From an uncultured Bacteroides sp. (GTDB taxonomy: Bacteria; Bacteroidota; Bacteroidia; Bacteroidales; Bacteroidaceae): 64,000 nucleotides of DNA. The stretch is taken from NCBI GenBank assembly GCA_944322345.1, contig CALUOO010000001.1:124001-188000 (forward strand). Reading direction: 5' to 3'. Every line of letters starts with the position of its first letter. The stretch's first letter is position 1. The notes under the pieces are model-generated. The model was given only the letters and a program-made list of their open reading frames with translations. It searched no databases and was not told the DNA's origin. Shown one piece after another: positions 19,401 through 27,063 of the stretch. The position numbers were made by a program, and so were the translations under genes.

Positions 19401-19529
19401 AGCACTATTTGAAAGTCCTTGCTGATAATCAATCTTTGAAAAAATATAAGATTTTTCCCTATCTGAATCAGCCAAACAATCAAGCAGATAAAACGACAAT
19501 AAAAAAGACAGGACAAACTGTATCTTCAT
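16458..19529 (-). CDS. Membrane sensor-regulator: Reg_prop propeller, Y_Y_Y domain, one TM, AraC-type HTH, without kinase or receiver
   Basis: 1,023 residues from the ATG at 19529 (AGGATG eight bases upstream; an earlier in-frame TTG is less likely). After a signal peptide come two-component-regulator propeller repeats (WFGTYDGVN, LWIETDAGLNLF, LWVGSDGQGV, LWFGTKGDGLL, FWVGTGDNGLF, LYVGTTSGLVV, LWLGTNKGLVKYN), a Y_Y_Y domain near 720-780, one membrane segment near 793-812, a linker of about 105 residues and an AraC HTH (about 918-1020). Full hybrid two-component systems of Bacteroides are about 1,300-1,450 residues with HisKA, HATPase and receiver domains; none is visible here, and no H-box or N-box occurs in the linker. 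It probably signals directly across the membrane in response to a glycan from the neighbouring cluster. Confidence 0.85.
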   Translation of the reverse strand: MKIQFVLSFLLSFYLLDCLADSDREKSYIFSKIDYQQGLSNSAVISVFQDNAGLMWFGTYDGVNCYDGKEMEVYRADSVTGLTNNVIYRITQADGHHLWIETDAGLNLFSTDFNKVVKYFDVPEEYCVHSNRKGNTWLVGYGWVAYYNTRLGRFCRVECPNLKIDNLVTKAFVTDDGKLWLFPVSSVGQMSQFSLDSFEGDTLSSTLHPFSTTFHNKPIHYIYYQNDVFCFVDSDNDLYMYDISRKSKIYIRNIAGLIQKYGEIKGVVPFYEDIIIAFWTNGLIRLKTSHRYEEEIIDRNVRVFDVYQDTRQGTLWVGSDGQGVIMYAKKYSIATNLMLNSLSPNLSRQVRSLMTDKYGGLWFGTKGDGLLHVPNYNSNLDVLKASVYFPDFSQSAVLYEKGSKEFQVYSLRQSHYMDGFWVGTGDNGLFYYSFVDNRLHQVTGTLGHGNKNIHFILEENDSTLYLATAGEGIKKIILNREDDRISIKREKSYHFFHEGQPITMFFSMVAEGDSVLWFGSRGKGVIRFNRYTENYQVISLKALLNKSVDDVLCMYRFPDGRLYVGTTSGLVVLNFQNGGVSAEYLGREQGLLNDMVHGILKDANDFLWLGTNKGLVKYNPTNQSFHTYYYTGGVQIGEFSDDAYYKCPYTGNLFFGGNDGLLYMGQEMAIASEFYPDILLRSLYVNGAKVHLTDYLSADGKAILLDSKHVSLGIKFVAPDYVGGDDLEYSYKLEGYDAEWSPFSSITEATYNQIPAGNYNFRVRYKKDVFGTEYKQFSIPILIPFPWYQTSWAYGVYTLLAFLVMAGLAYLFKHRSVNKHVEQKECLSEGSTIFQTYKKAYQLCDQLRERCLSDEEHQCKSDVLQGYITELVSNSDQLTADEKRQLLFQSIVSESCNSQEGVDSVVNQMPCRMDGQGEFVKKLLSVIERNLDKEDLGTSFIAEEMSMSPRQFYRKFKEVSGMSPSDWIKNYRMEKAAKLLLNKDLSIQDVITDVGISSRSYFYKEFMRKFGMTPKDYREKFQQ

Positions 19530-19565
19530 TGGCAAACATCCTATAATTCATCATAATCTATGGAA

Positions 19566-19597
19566 CAAAGGTAAATGTTAGCACAGAAAAAGCCAAA
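19566..19597 (-). promoter_or_regulatory. Promoter of the sensor-regulator gene
   Basis: On the - strand TTTG (19594-19597), 20 bases and TACCTTTG (19566-19573) match the Bacteroidota consensus, giving a leader of about 30 bases. The -33 box lies inside the AAACGTTTAA motif (19595-19604). Confidence 0.75.
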
Positions 19598-19619
19598 CGT
19601 TTAAGCAAGTTGCATCAAC

Positions 19620-19660
19620 AAAAAAAGAGAGAATCATCTTTTTTCGCATGATTCTCTCTT
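19620..19660 (-). terminator. Rho-independent terminator of glmM
   Basis: Arms 19625-19637 and 19648-19660 pair perfectly over 13 bp with a 10-base loop; on the - strand the stem ends in a T-run. It lies 27 bases beyond the glmM stop. Confidence 0.88.
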
Positions 19661-19686
19661 CTATCTTATTTTTTTTCTCTTGTTTA

Positions 19687-21078
19687 TTACTTTTTCGCCA
19701 AATCATGAATGACATTCATTATCTGCTGTCCAATTTCTTCTGCTGCTTCCATCGTTGCAGCCTCACTGTATACACGAATAATCGGCTCAGTATTACTTTT
19801 ACGTAAATGTACCCATTTATCAGCAAAGTCTATTTTCACTCCATCTATATCATTGATTTCTTCATTCTTATATAGCTCTTTCACTTTAGCAAGAATTGCA
19901 TCTACATCAATTTCCGGCGTCAAATCTACCCGGTTCTTTGCTATAAAATATGGAGGATAAGTAGCACGCAACTCACTTACTTTCTTGCCTTCATGTGCCA
20001 GATGGCTTAAGAATAGAGCTATACCGACTAATGCATCACGCCCGTAGTGGCTTGCAGGATAAATAACACCTCCATTACCTTCGCCACCAATTACTGCATT
20101 AACTTCTTTCATCTTGGTCACAACATTTACTTCACCAACAGCAGAAGCACAATATTCCATACCATATTTACGCGTTACATCACGTAATGCGCGGGTAGAA
20201 CTTAAATTAGAGACCGTATTTCCTGGCGTATGCTTCAATACATAATCTGCCACGGTTACCAATGTATATTCTTCGCCATACATCGTACCATCTTCACAAA
20301 TCATCGCCAAACGGTCTACATCCGGATCTACAACAAAAGCGACATCTGCTTTTCCACCTTTCATCAGGTTCATTATATCACCCAGATTTTTTTCCAAAGG
20401 TTCAGGGTTGTGCTGGAAGTTACCAGTCGGATCACAATATAGCTTTTCTACATGTTTTACACCTAGTTGCTCAAGCAATTGTGGAAGAACAATTCCTCCA
20501 ACCGAATTGACACAATCTATAGCCACGCGGAAATCTGCTTTTCTGATAGCTTCTACATCTACCAGATCGAGTGCCAACACACTGTCGATATGCTTTTGGT
20601 TATAAGTCAAGTCTTTCCGATAAGTACCCAGATGTTCTACATCCGCATATTCAAAATCCTCAGCCTCAGCAATTCGTAACACCTCATTTCCTTCGGCTGC
20701 ATTCAAGAATTCACCATGCTCATTCAGCAATTTCAGGGCATTCCACTGCTTTGGATTGTGTGAAGCGGTCAGAATAATTCCTCCACATGCCCCTTCCATT
20801 GTTACTGCCAATTCTGTTGTAGGAGTAGAAGCCAAATCAATATCTACAACATCCCATCCCATTCCAAGCAATGTGCCGACAACTACATTCTTCACCATTT
20901 CGCCTGAAACACGGGCATCGCGTCCTACTACTATTTTGTTGCTCTTCACCGTACATGTTTTCCGGATCAGAGTTGCATAAGCTGAAGTAAATTTTACAAT
21001 ATCAAGAGGATTCAATCCTTCTCCTGCTTTTCCTCCTATTGTTCCACGGATTCCAGATATAGATTTAATTAAAGTCAT
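19687..21078 (-). CDS. glmM: Phosphoglucosamine mutase (alpha-D-phosphohexomutase family)
   Basis: Converts glucosamine-6-phosphate to glucosamine-1-phosphate for UDP-GlcNAc, the precursor of peptidoglycan and LPS. The 463-residue protein has the phosphohexomutase signatures in order: active-site serine loop TASHNPKQWN near 104, metal-binding DPDVDR near 247, sugar-specificity loop GEGNGG near 324 and phosphate-binding RKSNTEPIIR near 424. The sugar loop favours GlmM over ManB, but a phosphomannomutase or phosphoglucomutase role is not excluded. It lies 32 bases after the DUF4827 lipoprotein gene, so the two form one unit ending at the strong terminator. Confidence 0.85.
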   Translation of the reverse strand: MTLIKSISGIRGTIGGKAGEGLNPLDIVKFTSAYATLIRKTCTVKSNKIVVGRDARVSGEMVKNVVVGTLLGMGWDVVDIDLASTPTTELAVTMEGACGGIILTASHNPKQWNALKLLNEHGEFLNAAEGNEVLRIAEAEDFEYADVEHLGTYRKDLTYNQKHIDSVLALDLVDVEAIRKADFRVAIDCVNSVGGIVLPQLLEQLGVKHVEKLYCDPTGNFQHNPEPLEKNLGDIMNLMKGGKADVAFVVDPDVDRLAMICEDGTMYGEEYTLVTVADYVLKHTPGNTVSNLSSTRALRDVTRKYGMEYCASAVGEVNVVTKMKEVNAVIGGEGNGGVIYPASHYGRDALVGIALFLSHLAHEGKKVSELRATYPPYFIAKNRVDLTPEIDVDAILAKVKELYKNEEINDIDGVKIDFADKWVHLRKSNTEPIIRVYSEAATMEAAEEIGQQIMNVIHDLAKK

Positions 21079-21110
21079 AATTTAAAAGCTATATTAAATT
21101 TGTTATAAGA

Positions 21111-21758
21111 TCAGTTCACAGCCTTACTGAATGAACGTATATCATAATAATAAGGTATTACAGAATTCTGCGACTCAGAAATACCCATCTTCGAAGGAAC
21201 GATCAAACGTACATGTGCATTATTGCGGACAAAAGGCAATGCCAGCAACCATCCGGAAGGAACTTCCGTTGAACTGCTATGAGCTATAGACCATGCATAA
21301 GCTTGCTGTATAAAAGTGCCATATGCATACGTTCCAGATGAAGTATAACGGAAAACCGCCGGATCAGTATAATATTGATTAGCGTCTTCAAATCCCTCAA
21401 GGAAAACATTGAAACAAGTTACCTCACCATTCTCCAACAGGTTCCGCTCTTCAAAGCGCACACATATTTCATCACCATTTTTAAACGTATCATTCACATC
21501 ATCCGTTCCTCTATCCACAATCTGCATATACACACCGTCTGAAAGAGTTACATATTCATTCTCTTCTACGTTCGTCACCGAATCATTTTTTTCAAACTCA
21601 TCTTGGGAAATCAACTTTATTCCTTCTTCACTAACAAACTTACGGACAGCGTTCTTTTCATCTTCCAACATTTCTGCATAAGTTTTCGAATCATCACATG
21701 CTTGAAAAACACTTCCTGCCATGAAGAAAGAGAGGCACAATAATATTAATTTTTTCAT
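21111..21758 (-). CDS. DUF4827 family lipoprotein
   Basis: 215 residues with a lipoprotein signal (lipobox FQAC, Cys21). The rest is a single soluble domain, with VRFEERNLLENGEVTCFN and a C-terminal GWLLALPFV..HVRLIVPSKMG pattern that recalls FKBP-type peptidyl-prolyl isomerase folds and matches what I know of DUF4827. It is predicted to be attached to a membrane. Function is unknown. It has its own promoter (21787-21794) and probably heads a transcript with glmM; conserved linkage to nrnA and glmM is, from memory, typical in Bacteroides. Confidence 0.75.
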   Translation of the reverse strand: MKKLILLCLSFFMAGSVFQACDDSKTYAEMLEDEKNAVRKFVSEEGIKLISQDEFEKNDSVTNVEENEYVTLSDGVYMQIVDRGTDDVNDTFKNGDEICVRFEERNLLENGEVTCFNVFLEGFEDANQYYTDPAVFRYTSSGTYAYGTFIQQAYAWSIAHSSSTEVPSGWLLALPFVRNNAHVRLIVPSKMGISESQNSVIPYYYDIRSFSKAVN

Positions 21759-21786
21759 TCTGTTTGTCTTCTATATTTTTAAAGCA

Positions 21787-21794
21787 CAAATATA
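21787..21794 (-). promoter_or_regulatory. -7 box of the DUF4827-glmM unit
   Basis: TATATTTG on the - strand lies 29 bases before the start codon; a partial -33 box (ATTG) lies 18 bases upstream. Confidence 0.55.
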
Positions 21795-21962
21795 TTCTAA
21801 AATAGTCAATTACAATTGAAAAAAAGAGGTAAAAAGCTACTTTTAACATTTTAAGCAGATTTAGAACCTGCTTAAATTTTTCAAAACTTATTTTAGCATG
21901 TTTTTCGTCCAGCTAAGGATTATTTTTAGCTTATACCTTTCGCAATGCTCCTTCTAAAATAC

Positions 21963-22994
21963 TCAGCATGTCAGCAGATTGCTATATTTTTCAAGCGCCT
22001 TTTCAAAAATCATTTTAGCTTCTTCCATCGTTCCGAAAAATTCTCCGCCCGAAGCATTCAGATGTCCTCCTCCGTTGAAGAACTCTGCCGCCAACTGGTT
22101 GCAAGGGAATGTGCCAACAGATCGTAAAGACACTTTAATCATAGGTTTCTCTGTATCTTCACGCAAGAAACAAGAAAGCCGTACATTCTTAATAGACAGG
22201 GGAATATTTACAAACCCTTCGCTGTCGCCTTTTACATAGTTGAATTTGCCTTGCTCGTCTTTCGTCAAAGAGATTAAGGCTGCATTACGGTCAGCATACA
22301 CAGTCATTTGCGACAACACATGCCCCATCAATCTTAAACGACTCTCCGAATAGGTATTATAAACCTTACGATATATTTCATCCTTATCTATTCCTTTAGA
22401 AAGCAATTCACTGATGATAAAATAGATTTCACGATCATTGGAGTTATAAGTAAATCCTCCTGTATCGGTCATCATACCTGTATAAATACATTCAGCCCCT
22501 TGTTTGGATATATCACTAAAATATCCCATACGGCAAATCAACCGGAATACTAGTTCCGACGTAGAAGACACTTTAGGATAAGACATTGTAATCTTACAAA
22601 AATCTTCAGGATACAAATGATGGTCAATCAATATCTTACGAGCAGGAGAAGCAGCCACAGATTCTGCCATATCATCAATCCGCTTCAACGCATTGAAATC
22701 CAAACAGCAAATAACATCAGCCTCTGCAATCAGCTTATCTGCAAACTCACGATAACGGTCGTACAACAATATATCTTTACTGCCCGGCATCCATTTCAGA
22801 AAATCAGGGAAAGCATTGGGGACAATCACATTCACATTCTTTTCCTGCGAATCAAGAAAATGATAAAGTCCAAGTGAAGAACCGATAGCATCGCCATCAG
22901 GAGAGACATGAGAAACAATAACTATCTTGTCTGCCCTTTCGAACCACTTCGTAAAATGGTCAATCTTTGCCTGCTCTATTACCTTAGTCAGCAT
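21963..22994 (-). CDS. nrnA: DHH-DHHA1 phosphoesterase, NrnA-type oligoribonuclease / pAp phosphatase
   Basis: NrnA-type enzymes degrade 2-5 nt RNAs and dephosphorylate 3'-phosphoadenosine 5'-phosphate. The 343-residue protein has the DHH motifs: SHVSPDGDAIGSSLG (29-43), CCLDFNALKR, IDHHLYPEDF and TDTGGFTYNSN, followed by a DHHA1 domain with a GGGHLNASGG signature near 308. Residues for the Mn site are intact. Its predicted promoter lies about 200 bases upstream, so the leader would contain four units of the 22-base repeat, which is unusual. Confidence 0.88.
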   Translation of the reverse strand: MLTKVIEQAKIDHFTKWFERADKIVIVSHVSPDGDAIGSSLGLYHFLDSQEKNVNVIVPNAFPDFLKWMPGSKDILLYDRYREFADKLIAEADVICCLDFNALKRIDDMAESVAASPARKILIDHHLYPEDFCKITMSYPKVSSTSELVFRLICRMGYFSDISKQGAECIYTGMMTDTGGFTYNSNDREIYFIISELLSKGIDKDEIYRKVYNTYSESRLRLMGHVLSQMTVYADRNAALISLTKDEQGKFNYVKGDSEGFVNIPLSIKNVRLSCFLREDTEKPMIKVSLRSVGTFPCNQLAAEFFNGGGHLNASGGEFFGTMEEAKMIFEKALEKYSNLLTC

Positions 22995-23077
22995 AACATT
23001 TAATATTTAACATTTAAGAATCCTGCTTTTTTCAGAAGCCTTTTCAAGCACTATCTACCCATACCTTTTACAAGAGT

Positions 23078-23167
23078 TGTCAGCTAACCTTTCCCAACGC
23101 GATAGCTAACCTTTGCTGACACGACAGCTAACCTTTCCCAATACGTTAGCCAACCTTTGCCAACAAC
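23078..23167. repeat. 22-base repeat family, array B (four units)
   Basis: Four tandem units whose CCTTT cores begin at 23088, 23110, 23132 and 23154, an exact 22-base step. As read on the - strand the units have the form TTGGGAAAGGTTAGCTGAC with variants GGCAAAGG and CAGCAAAGG. The units abut without spacers. All four lie between the predicted nrnA promoter and the nrnA start. Confidence 0.92.
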
Positions 23168-23195
23168 AGATACAGATATTCCTTTTTTAAGGCTG

Positions 23196-23229
23196 CAAAG
23201 GTATAACAAAACTTCGTACTTAAAGCAAA
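23196..23229 (-). promoter_or_regulatory. Promoter of nrnA
   Basis: On the - strand TTTG (23226-23229, inside the 3' end of comEC), 22 bases, and TACCTTTG (23196-23203). The predicted leader is about 195 bases. Confidence 0.6.
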
Positions 23230-25322
23230 AAGCATACAGAACCTTCTTCATTTAGAGAGATAAAGTTTAATCGGCGCTGCTTGCACTCTTTTTGCAAAGC
23301 ATGCAGGCGATAGGTGGGAAGAGACGAATCCAGCACAACGCACGAAGGCTGAAACAATCGCAGCAGTTCGTCTATGCTTCCTCCATAACCTTTACAGATA
23401 TAAAGATAATCCATCGGCAACAATGCATCAGACGATTTATTCCGCCAACGATCATCGGTTATCATTCCGACACGACACCCATAATAAAACAAAAGCTGTC
23501 TATTACGAGACAGGGATTTGCCGCTCACATCTGCCGTAATCACTGTTGGAGGAGACAATTGTATGCGTCTCCAGTAATTAGAAGCGACCTGACACAGTCG
23601 TTTGCCATCCGGCTGCCCGTCAGCATAATTCAGCCACGACTTACCATCACGTTCAATGCAATGCACAGCCGGACACCCACGAACATTATAAAAGACCAAA
23701 CTACGTTCCGGACGATTCATCCAACTACTTGACACATGTCCTATAACCAGTATCAACAGACAAGATAAACTGATCATTAAATGACAGGCGCGTCTTTTTC
23801 TTGTATAGTGCAGAAACAATATAAAAAACAAATACATGCCAACCACTTCCCACACATACAGCCAGATATTATCAATAGAAGAATAAGGTAATTGTTCTAT
23901 CCATCGTACAAACCCGTTAAGAAACTTCAGCAGACTGTTACAGCCTCCTGCAATCAGCGTCTGAAGCATATTGAAAGGTGTCAGCAAGAGCATCAGAACG
24001 GCAACATATAATATAATAGTAACCAAAGGAACCACTACCAGATTGGTCAGCAGGAAATGAGTGGAAAAACGGGAAAAATAAAAGATGACTAAAGGAGCAG
24101 TTCCCAACTGGGCTGAAACCGACACAGTCATTAACCCCCAGATCTGTCTACCCAGCCAGCTTTTTACCGGAAAAAGAGCATATAAGCGTTTCTGAAACAA
24201 CAGAATAGAAACTACAGCTACAAAAGAGAGCTGAAATCCCACGTCGAACAGCCACACCGGATGAAACAGCAACATCCACCAAGCAACAGCAGCCACCGTA
24301 TTCAATGAAATTGTCTGACGGCCGAACATACCGGCAATAGCCAATATGGAACACATACAAACAGCACGAACTACCGAAGGAGAAAGCCCTGTAAAAAAAG
24401 CGAAAGCTCCCAGCATCAGTAAGACAAGAAGAGAACGGATACATCTTCCCCAACATCCTATCAGTGCCAGCCATTTCAGAGAAAAAGAGAGCAACATGTA
24501 TAGCAGACCGATATGCAAACCGGACAGCGCCAACACATGGCTAGCTCCAGACACAGAATAGCTTTCACGGATCGATTCACTCAATTCTGTCTTATCGCCA
24601 ACAGTCAGAGCCGAAAGTACAGCCAGCTCGTCTCCCTCAAAACCTAATCTTTCGTACAGTGAAATCAATCTATCCCGATAAGAACGTGCTAAAACATGTG
24701 CCGAAAGCGAAGGTTTTTCCGAAATCCGTATCCATTTGCCGGACGCAACATAGCCAGTGCCACACACTCCCTGCCGCATCAGATAACGTCCATAATCAAA
24801 TTCATCAAAATTCTTACCATTTATTGGAGGAGCTATACGTGCAGACACCCATAATTTATCACCGGCATGCAGGCTTGTTACCAGCGAATCAGGAGCAATA
24901 TAGAGCAGTGCTTTCTTTTTCAATGGGCATACCAGAGAGGAATCACGATACTCTTCCACGTCAACACGACAAAGATAAGAACGCTCCTTTTGTTCCGGAT
25001 CATCAGTTAGTTGTACCTTATATACCGTTTCCTTTTCCGGCAGAGAACATACCGATTGCTGTAATTGCCAAGTGACAGCCACCCATCCTCCCACCACACA
25101 AAGAGCAGAGACAGCTATTCCAAAGCACCAGCGGAGAGAGTAATGCCGAAAGAAATAACTAACTACCGTAAGCAGAGATAATGCAATCAGAAGAATAACA
25201 GATAACCGAAGATCTGTTTCTTTGGTAAAGAACAGGTCTCCACAAAAAACGCCTGCCATCCACGGGATAAGCAGGCGTATATAAGGATATTTATGTAAAT
25301 AACCGTAATCCAATCCTGCCAA
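23220..25322 (-). CDS. comEC: ComEC/Rec2-type membrane channel protein
   Basis: Family members form the inner-membrane channel for single-stranded DNA uptake; in Bacteroides, where natural transformation is not established, the role is unclear. The 700-residue protein has an N-terminal DUF4131-like region, then a competence domain with many membrane segments and the hallmark ALSGLHIGLLYM (about 269-280) and LSPSVVRAVCM, ending with a reduced soluble domain. The frame has no ATG near its beginning: it starts with TTG directly after the rpe stop (25322) or with another TTG at 25313, and both imply translational coupling to rpe. The C-terminal metallo-beta-lactamase-like domain of long ComEC proteins appears incomplete. 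Confidence 0.85.
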   Translation of the reverse strand: MAGLDYGYLHKYPYIRLLIPWMAGVFCGDLFFTKETDLRLSVILLIALSLLTVVSYFFRHYSLRWCFGIAVSALCVVGGWVAVTWQLQQSVCSLPEKETVYKVQLTDDPEQKERSYLCRVDVEEYRDSSLVCPLKKKALLYIAPDSLVTSLHAGDKLWVSARIAPPINGKNFDEFDYGRYLMRQGVCGTGYVASGKWIRISEKPSLSAHVLARSYRDRLISLYERLGFEGDELAVLSALTVGDKTELSESIRESYSVSGASHVLALSGLHIGLLYMLLSFSLKWLALIGCWGRCIRSLLVLLMLGAFAFFTGLSPSVVRAVCMCSILAIAGMFGRQTISLNTVAAVAWWMLLFHPVWLFDVGFQLSFVAVVSILLFQKRLYALFPVKSWLGRQIWGLMTVSVSAQLGTAPLVIFYFSRFSTHFLLTNLVVVPLVTIILYVAVLMLLLTPFNMLQTLIAGGCNSLLKFLNGFVRWIEQLPYSSIDNIWLYVWEVVGMYLFFILFLHYTRKRRACHLMISLSCLLILVIGHVSSSWMNRPERSLVFYNVRGCPAVHCIERDGKSWLNYADGQPDGKRLCQVASNYWRRIQLSPPTVITADVSGKSLSRNRQLLFYYGCRVGMITDDRWRNKSSDALLPMDYLYICKGYGGSIDELLRLFQPSCVVLDSSLPTYRLHALQKECKQRRLNFISLNEEGSVCFLL

Positions 25323-25973
25323 TTACAAAGCGTGCAACTGACGGATCATGCTTTCAGGATCAGGAGCACCGAATATAGCATTTCCCGCCACCAGAGCATC
25401 AGCTCCAGCTGCCACCAATCGTGCCCCAGTCTCCAGATTCACACCACCGTCAACCTCAATCAAGGCTTCAGAACCGGTACGTTCAATCAGAGCCTTGAGC
25501 TCACGCACCTTCTCTACAGAATGTTCTATAAATTTTTGTCCTCCAAAACCGGGATTGACACTCATGATAAGTACCATATATACATCCTGAATAATGTCCT
25601 GCAACAAAGAAACAGGTGTCGCAGGATTAATGGTTACCGCAGGAAGCATTCCGGCCTCTTTTATCTGCTGCACCACCCGATGAAGATGAGGACACGCCTC
25701 GTAGTGTACATTCATAATCCGGGTGCCCAATGCTTTTACCTCCGGAATAAACTTCTCAGGATTAACAATCATCAGGTGTACGTCCAATGGTTTTTGAGTC
25801 AGCTTTGTCACATATTTCAAAACAGGAAATCCGAAAGAGATATTAGGGACAAACACACCGTCCATAATGTCGATATGCACCCATTCCGCTTCACTGCGGT
25901 TTACCATTTCAATGTCTTTTGCCAGATGTCCGAAGTCTGCCGACAAGATGGAAGGAGAAATTATTGGTTTCAT
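25323..25973 (-). CDS. rpe: Ribulose-phosphate 3-epimerase
   Basis: Interconverts ribulose-5-phosphate and xylulose-5-phosphate in the pentose phosphate pathway. The 216-residue TIM barrel carries the family's ISPSILSADFGHL start, metal ligands in WVHIDIMDGVFVPNI (about 31-45), DVHLMI (64-69), MSVNPGFGGQKF (about 138-149) and the phosphate-binding VDGGVN and AGADALVAGNAIF. Length is normal. It lies 19 bases after fmt and directly abuts comEC. Confidence 0.95.
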   Translation of the reverse strand: MKPIISPSILSADFGHLAKDIEMVNRSEAEWVHIDIMDGVFVPNISFGFPVLKYVTKLTQKPLDVHLMIVNPEKFIPEVKALGTRIMNVHYEACPHLHRVVQQIKEAGMLPAVTINPATPVSLLQDIIQDVYMVLIMSVNPGFGGQKFIEHSVEKVRELKALIERTGSEALIEVDGGVNLETGARLVAAGADALVAGNAIFGAPDPESMIRQLHAL

Positions 25974-25992
25974 TGAATTTTGAGTTTAAAGT

Positions 25993-26994
25993 TTATACCA
26001 TTTTACATTTATCGGAGATGGAATATCCACGCAGCAGTTCATCTGTTTTCAAACGTTTCTTTGCCGGAAGCTGCAATGAAAGGATGGAGATAAATCCGTC
26101 ATTGGCTGCAACTTTCAGGTATTTTTTCCCGTCAGTCACCACTGTACCCGGTGCCAACTGATGAGACTCATACACTTTTTCCGACTCAAAGATTTTCACG
26201 ACTACCGTCTTTCCTTCTGCATCAGTCAGTTCGGTCCATGCAGCAGGATAAGGAGACAGCCCGCGGATGAAATCATAGATTTTCTTTATCGGCTGGTTCC
26301 AGTCTATACGGCAGGTGTCTTTAAAAATCTTCGGTGCTGGCCTCAACTCGCCAACCACAGCCATTTCTTCCTGAGGAATAGGCTTCACAGCTCCTGCTAA
26401 TATGGCATCTACTGTCTGAGTCACCAGCGAGCCACCTAACATCATCAGTTTATCATGTACAATTCCCACATTATCCGTTTCTTCAATTGGCACACGTACT
26501 TGCTGAATCACCTCTCCTGTATCAATCTCATGTTTCAGAAAGAAGGTAGTGATTCCGGTTTCCGTATCCCCGTTTATCACAGCCCAGTTGATAGGAGCAG
26601 CTCCACGGTACTGAGGCAACAAAGAGGCATGAAGATTAAATGTCCCCAACCGTGGCATATTCCATACAACCTCAGGCAACATACGGAATGCCACTACAAT
26701 CTGCAAATCAGCGTTCCAGTCTCTCAATGCCTGTACAAAGGTTTCGTCCTTCAATTTTTCTGGTTGCAATAAAGGCAGGTTGTGTTCCAAAGCATATTGT
26801 TTGACGGGCGAGAACTGTATCTTATGTCCTCTGCCTGCCGGCTTATCGGGCATGGTAATAACTCCCACCACATTATAGCCTCCTTCTATCAGGCGTTTTA
26901 AAGGTTCTACAGCGAACTCCGGAGTGCCCATATATACGATACGGAGTGACGCCTTATCGGCTGTACATACCTTATTATCATTCATATCATTCAT
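25993..26994 (-). CDS. fmt: Methionyl-tRNA formyltransferase
   Basis: Formylates initiator Met-tRNA using 10-formyl-tetrahydrofolate. The 333-residue protein has YMGTPEFAVEPL (about 21-32), the formyl-transfer region LHASLLPQYRGAAPINWAVINGDTETGIT and the C-terminal Fmt domain (RGLSPYPAAWTEL). The N-terminus is about 15 residues longer than usual; the ATG at 26994 or at 26985 could be used. It sits in the tsaC-clc-fmt-rpe-comEC run without a promoter of its own. Confidence 0.95.
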   Translation of the reverse strand: MNDMNDNKVCTADKASLRIVYMGTPEFAVEPLKRLIEGGYNVVGVITMPDKPAGRGHKIQFSPVKQYALEHNLPLLQPEKLKDETFVQALRDWNADLQIVVAFRMLPEVVWNMPRLGTFNLHASLLPQYRGAAPINWAVINGDTETGITTFFLKHEIDTGEVIQQVRVPIEETDNVGIVHDKLMMLGGSLVTQTVDAILAGAVKPIPQEEMAVVGELRPAPKIFKDTCRIDWNQPIKKIYDFIRGLSPYPAAWTELTDAEGKTVVVKIFESEKVYESHQLAPGTVVTDGKKYLKVAANDGFISILSLQLPAKKRLKTDELLRGYSISDKCKMV

Positions 26995-27063
26995 GTTTTT
27001 TTTTGAGTTAACGAGTTACAACTCTCTCTTTCAACTTAAAGACTAAAGAACTTATAAACTTAA

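Noticed and set aside
21850-21876. Hairpin TTTAAGCAG/CTGCTTAAA as nrnA terminator
   Set aside because: The T-run is on the + strand, where no gene ends; on the - strand the stem is followed by A-rich sequence.
23078-23167. 22-base arrays as a CRISPR
   Set aside because: Units abut without unique spacers, the longest array has five degenerate units, and no cas genes are in the window.
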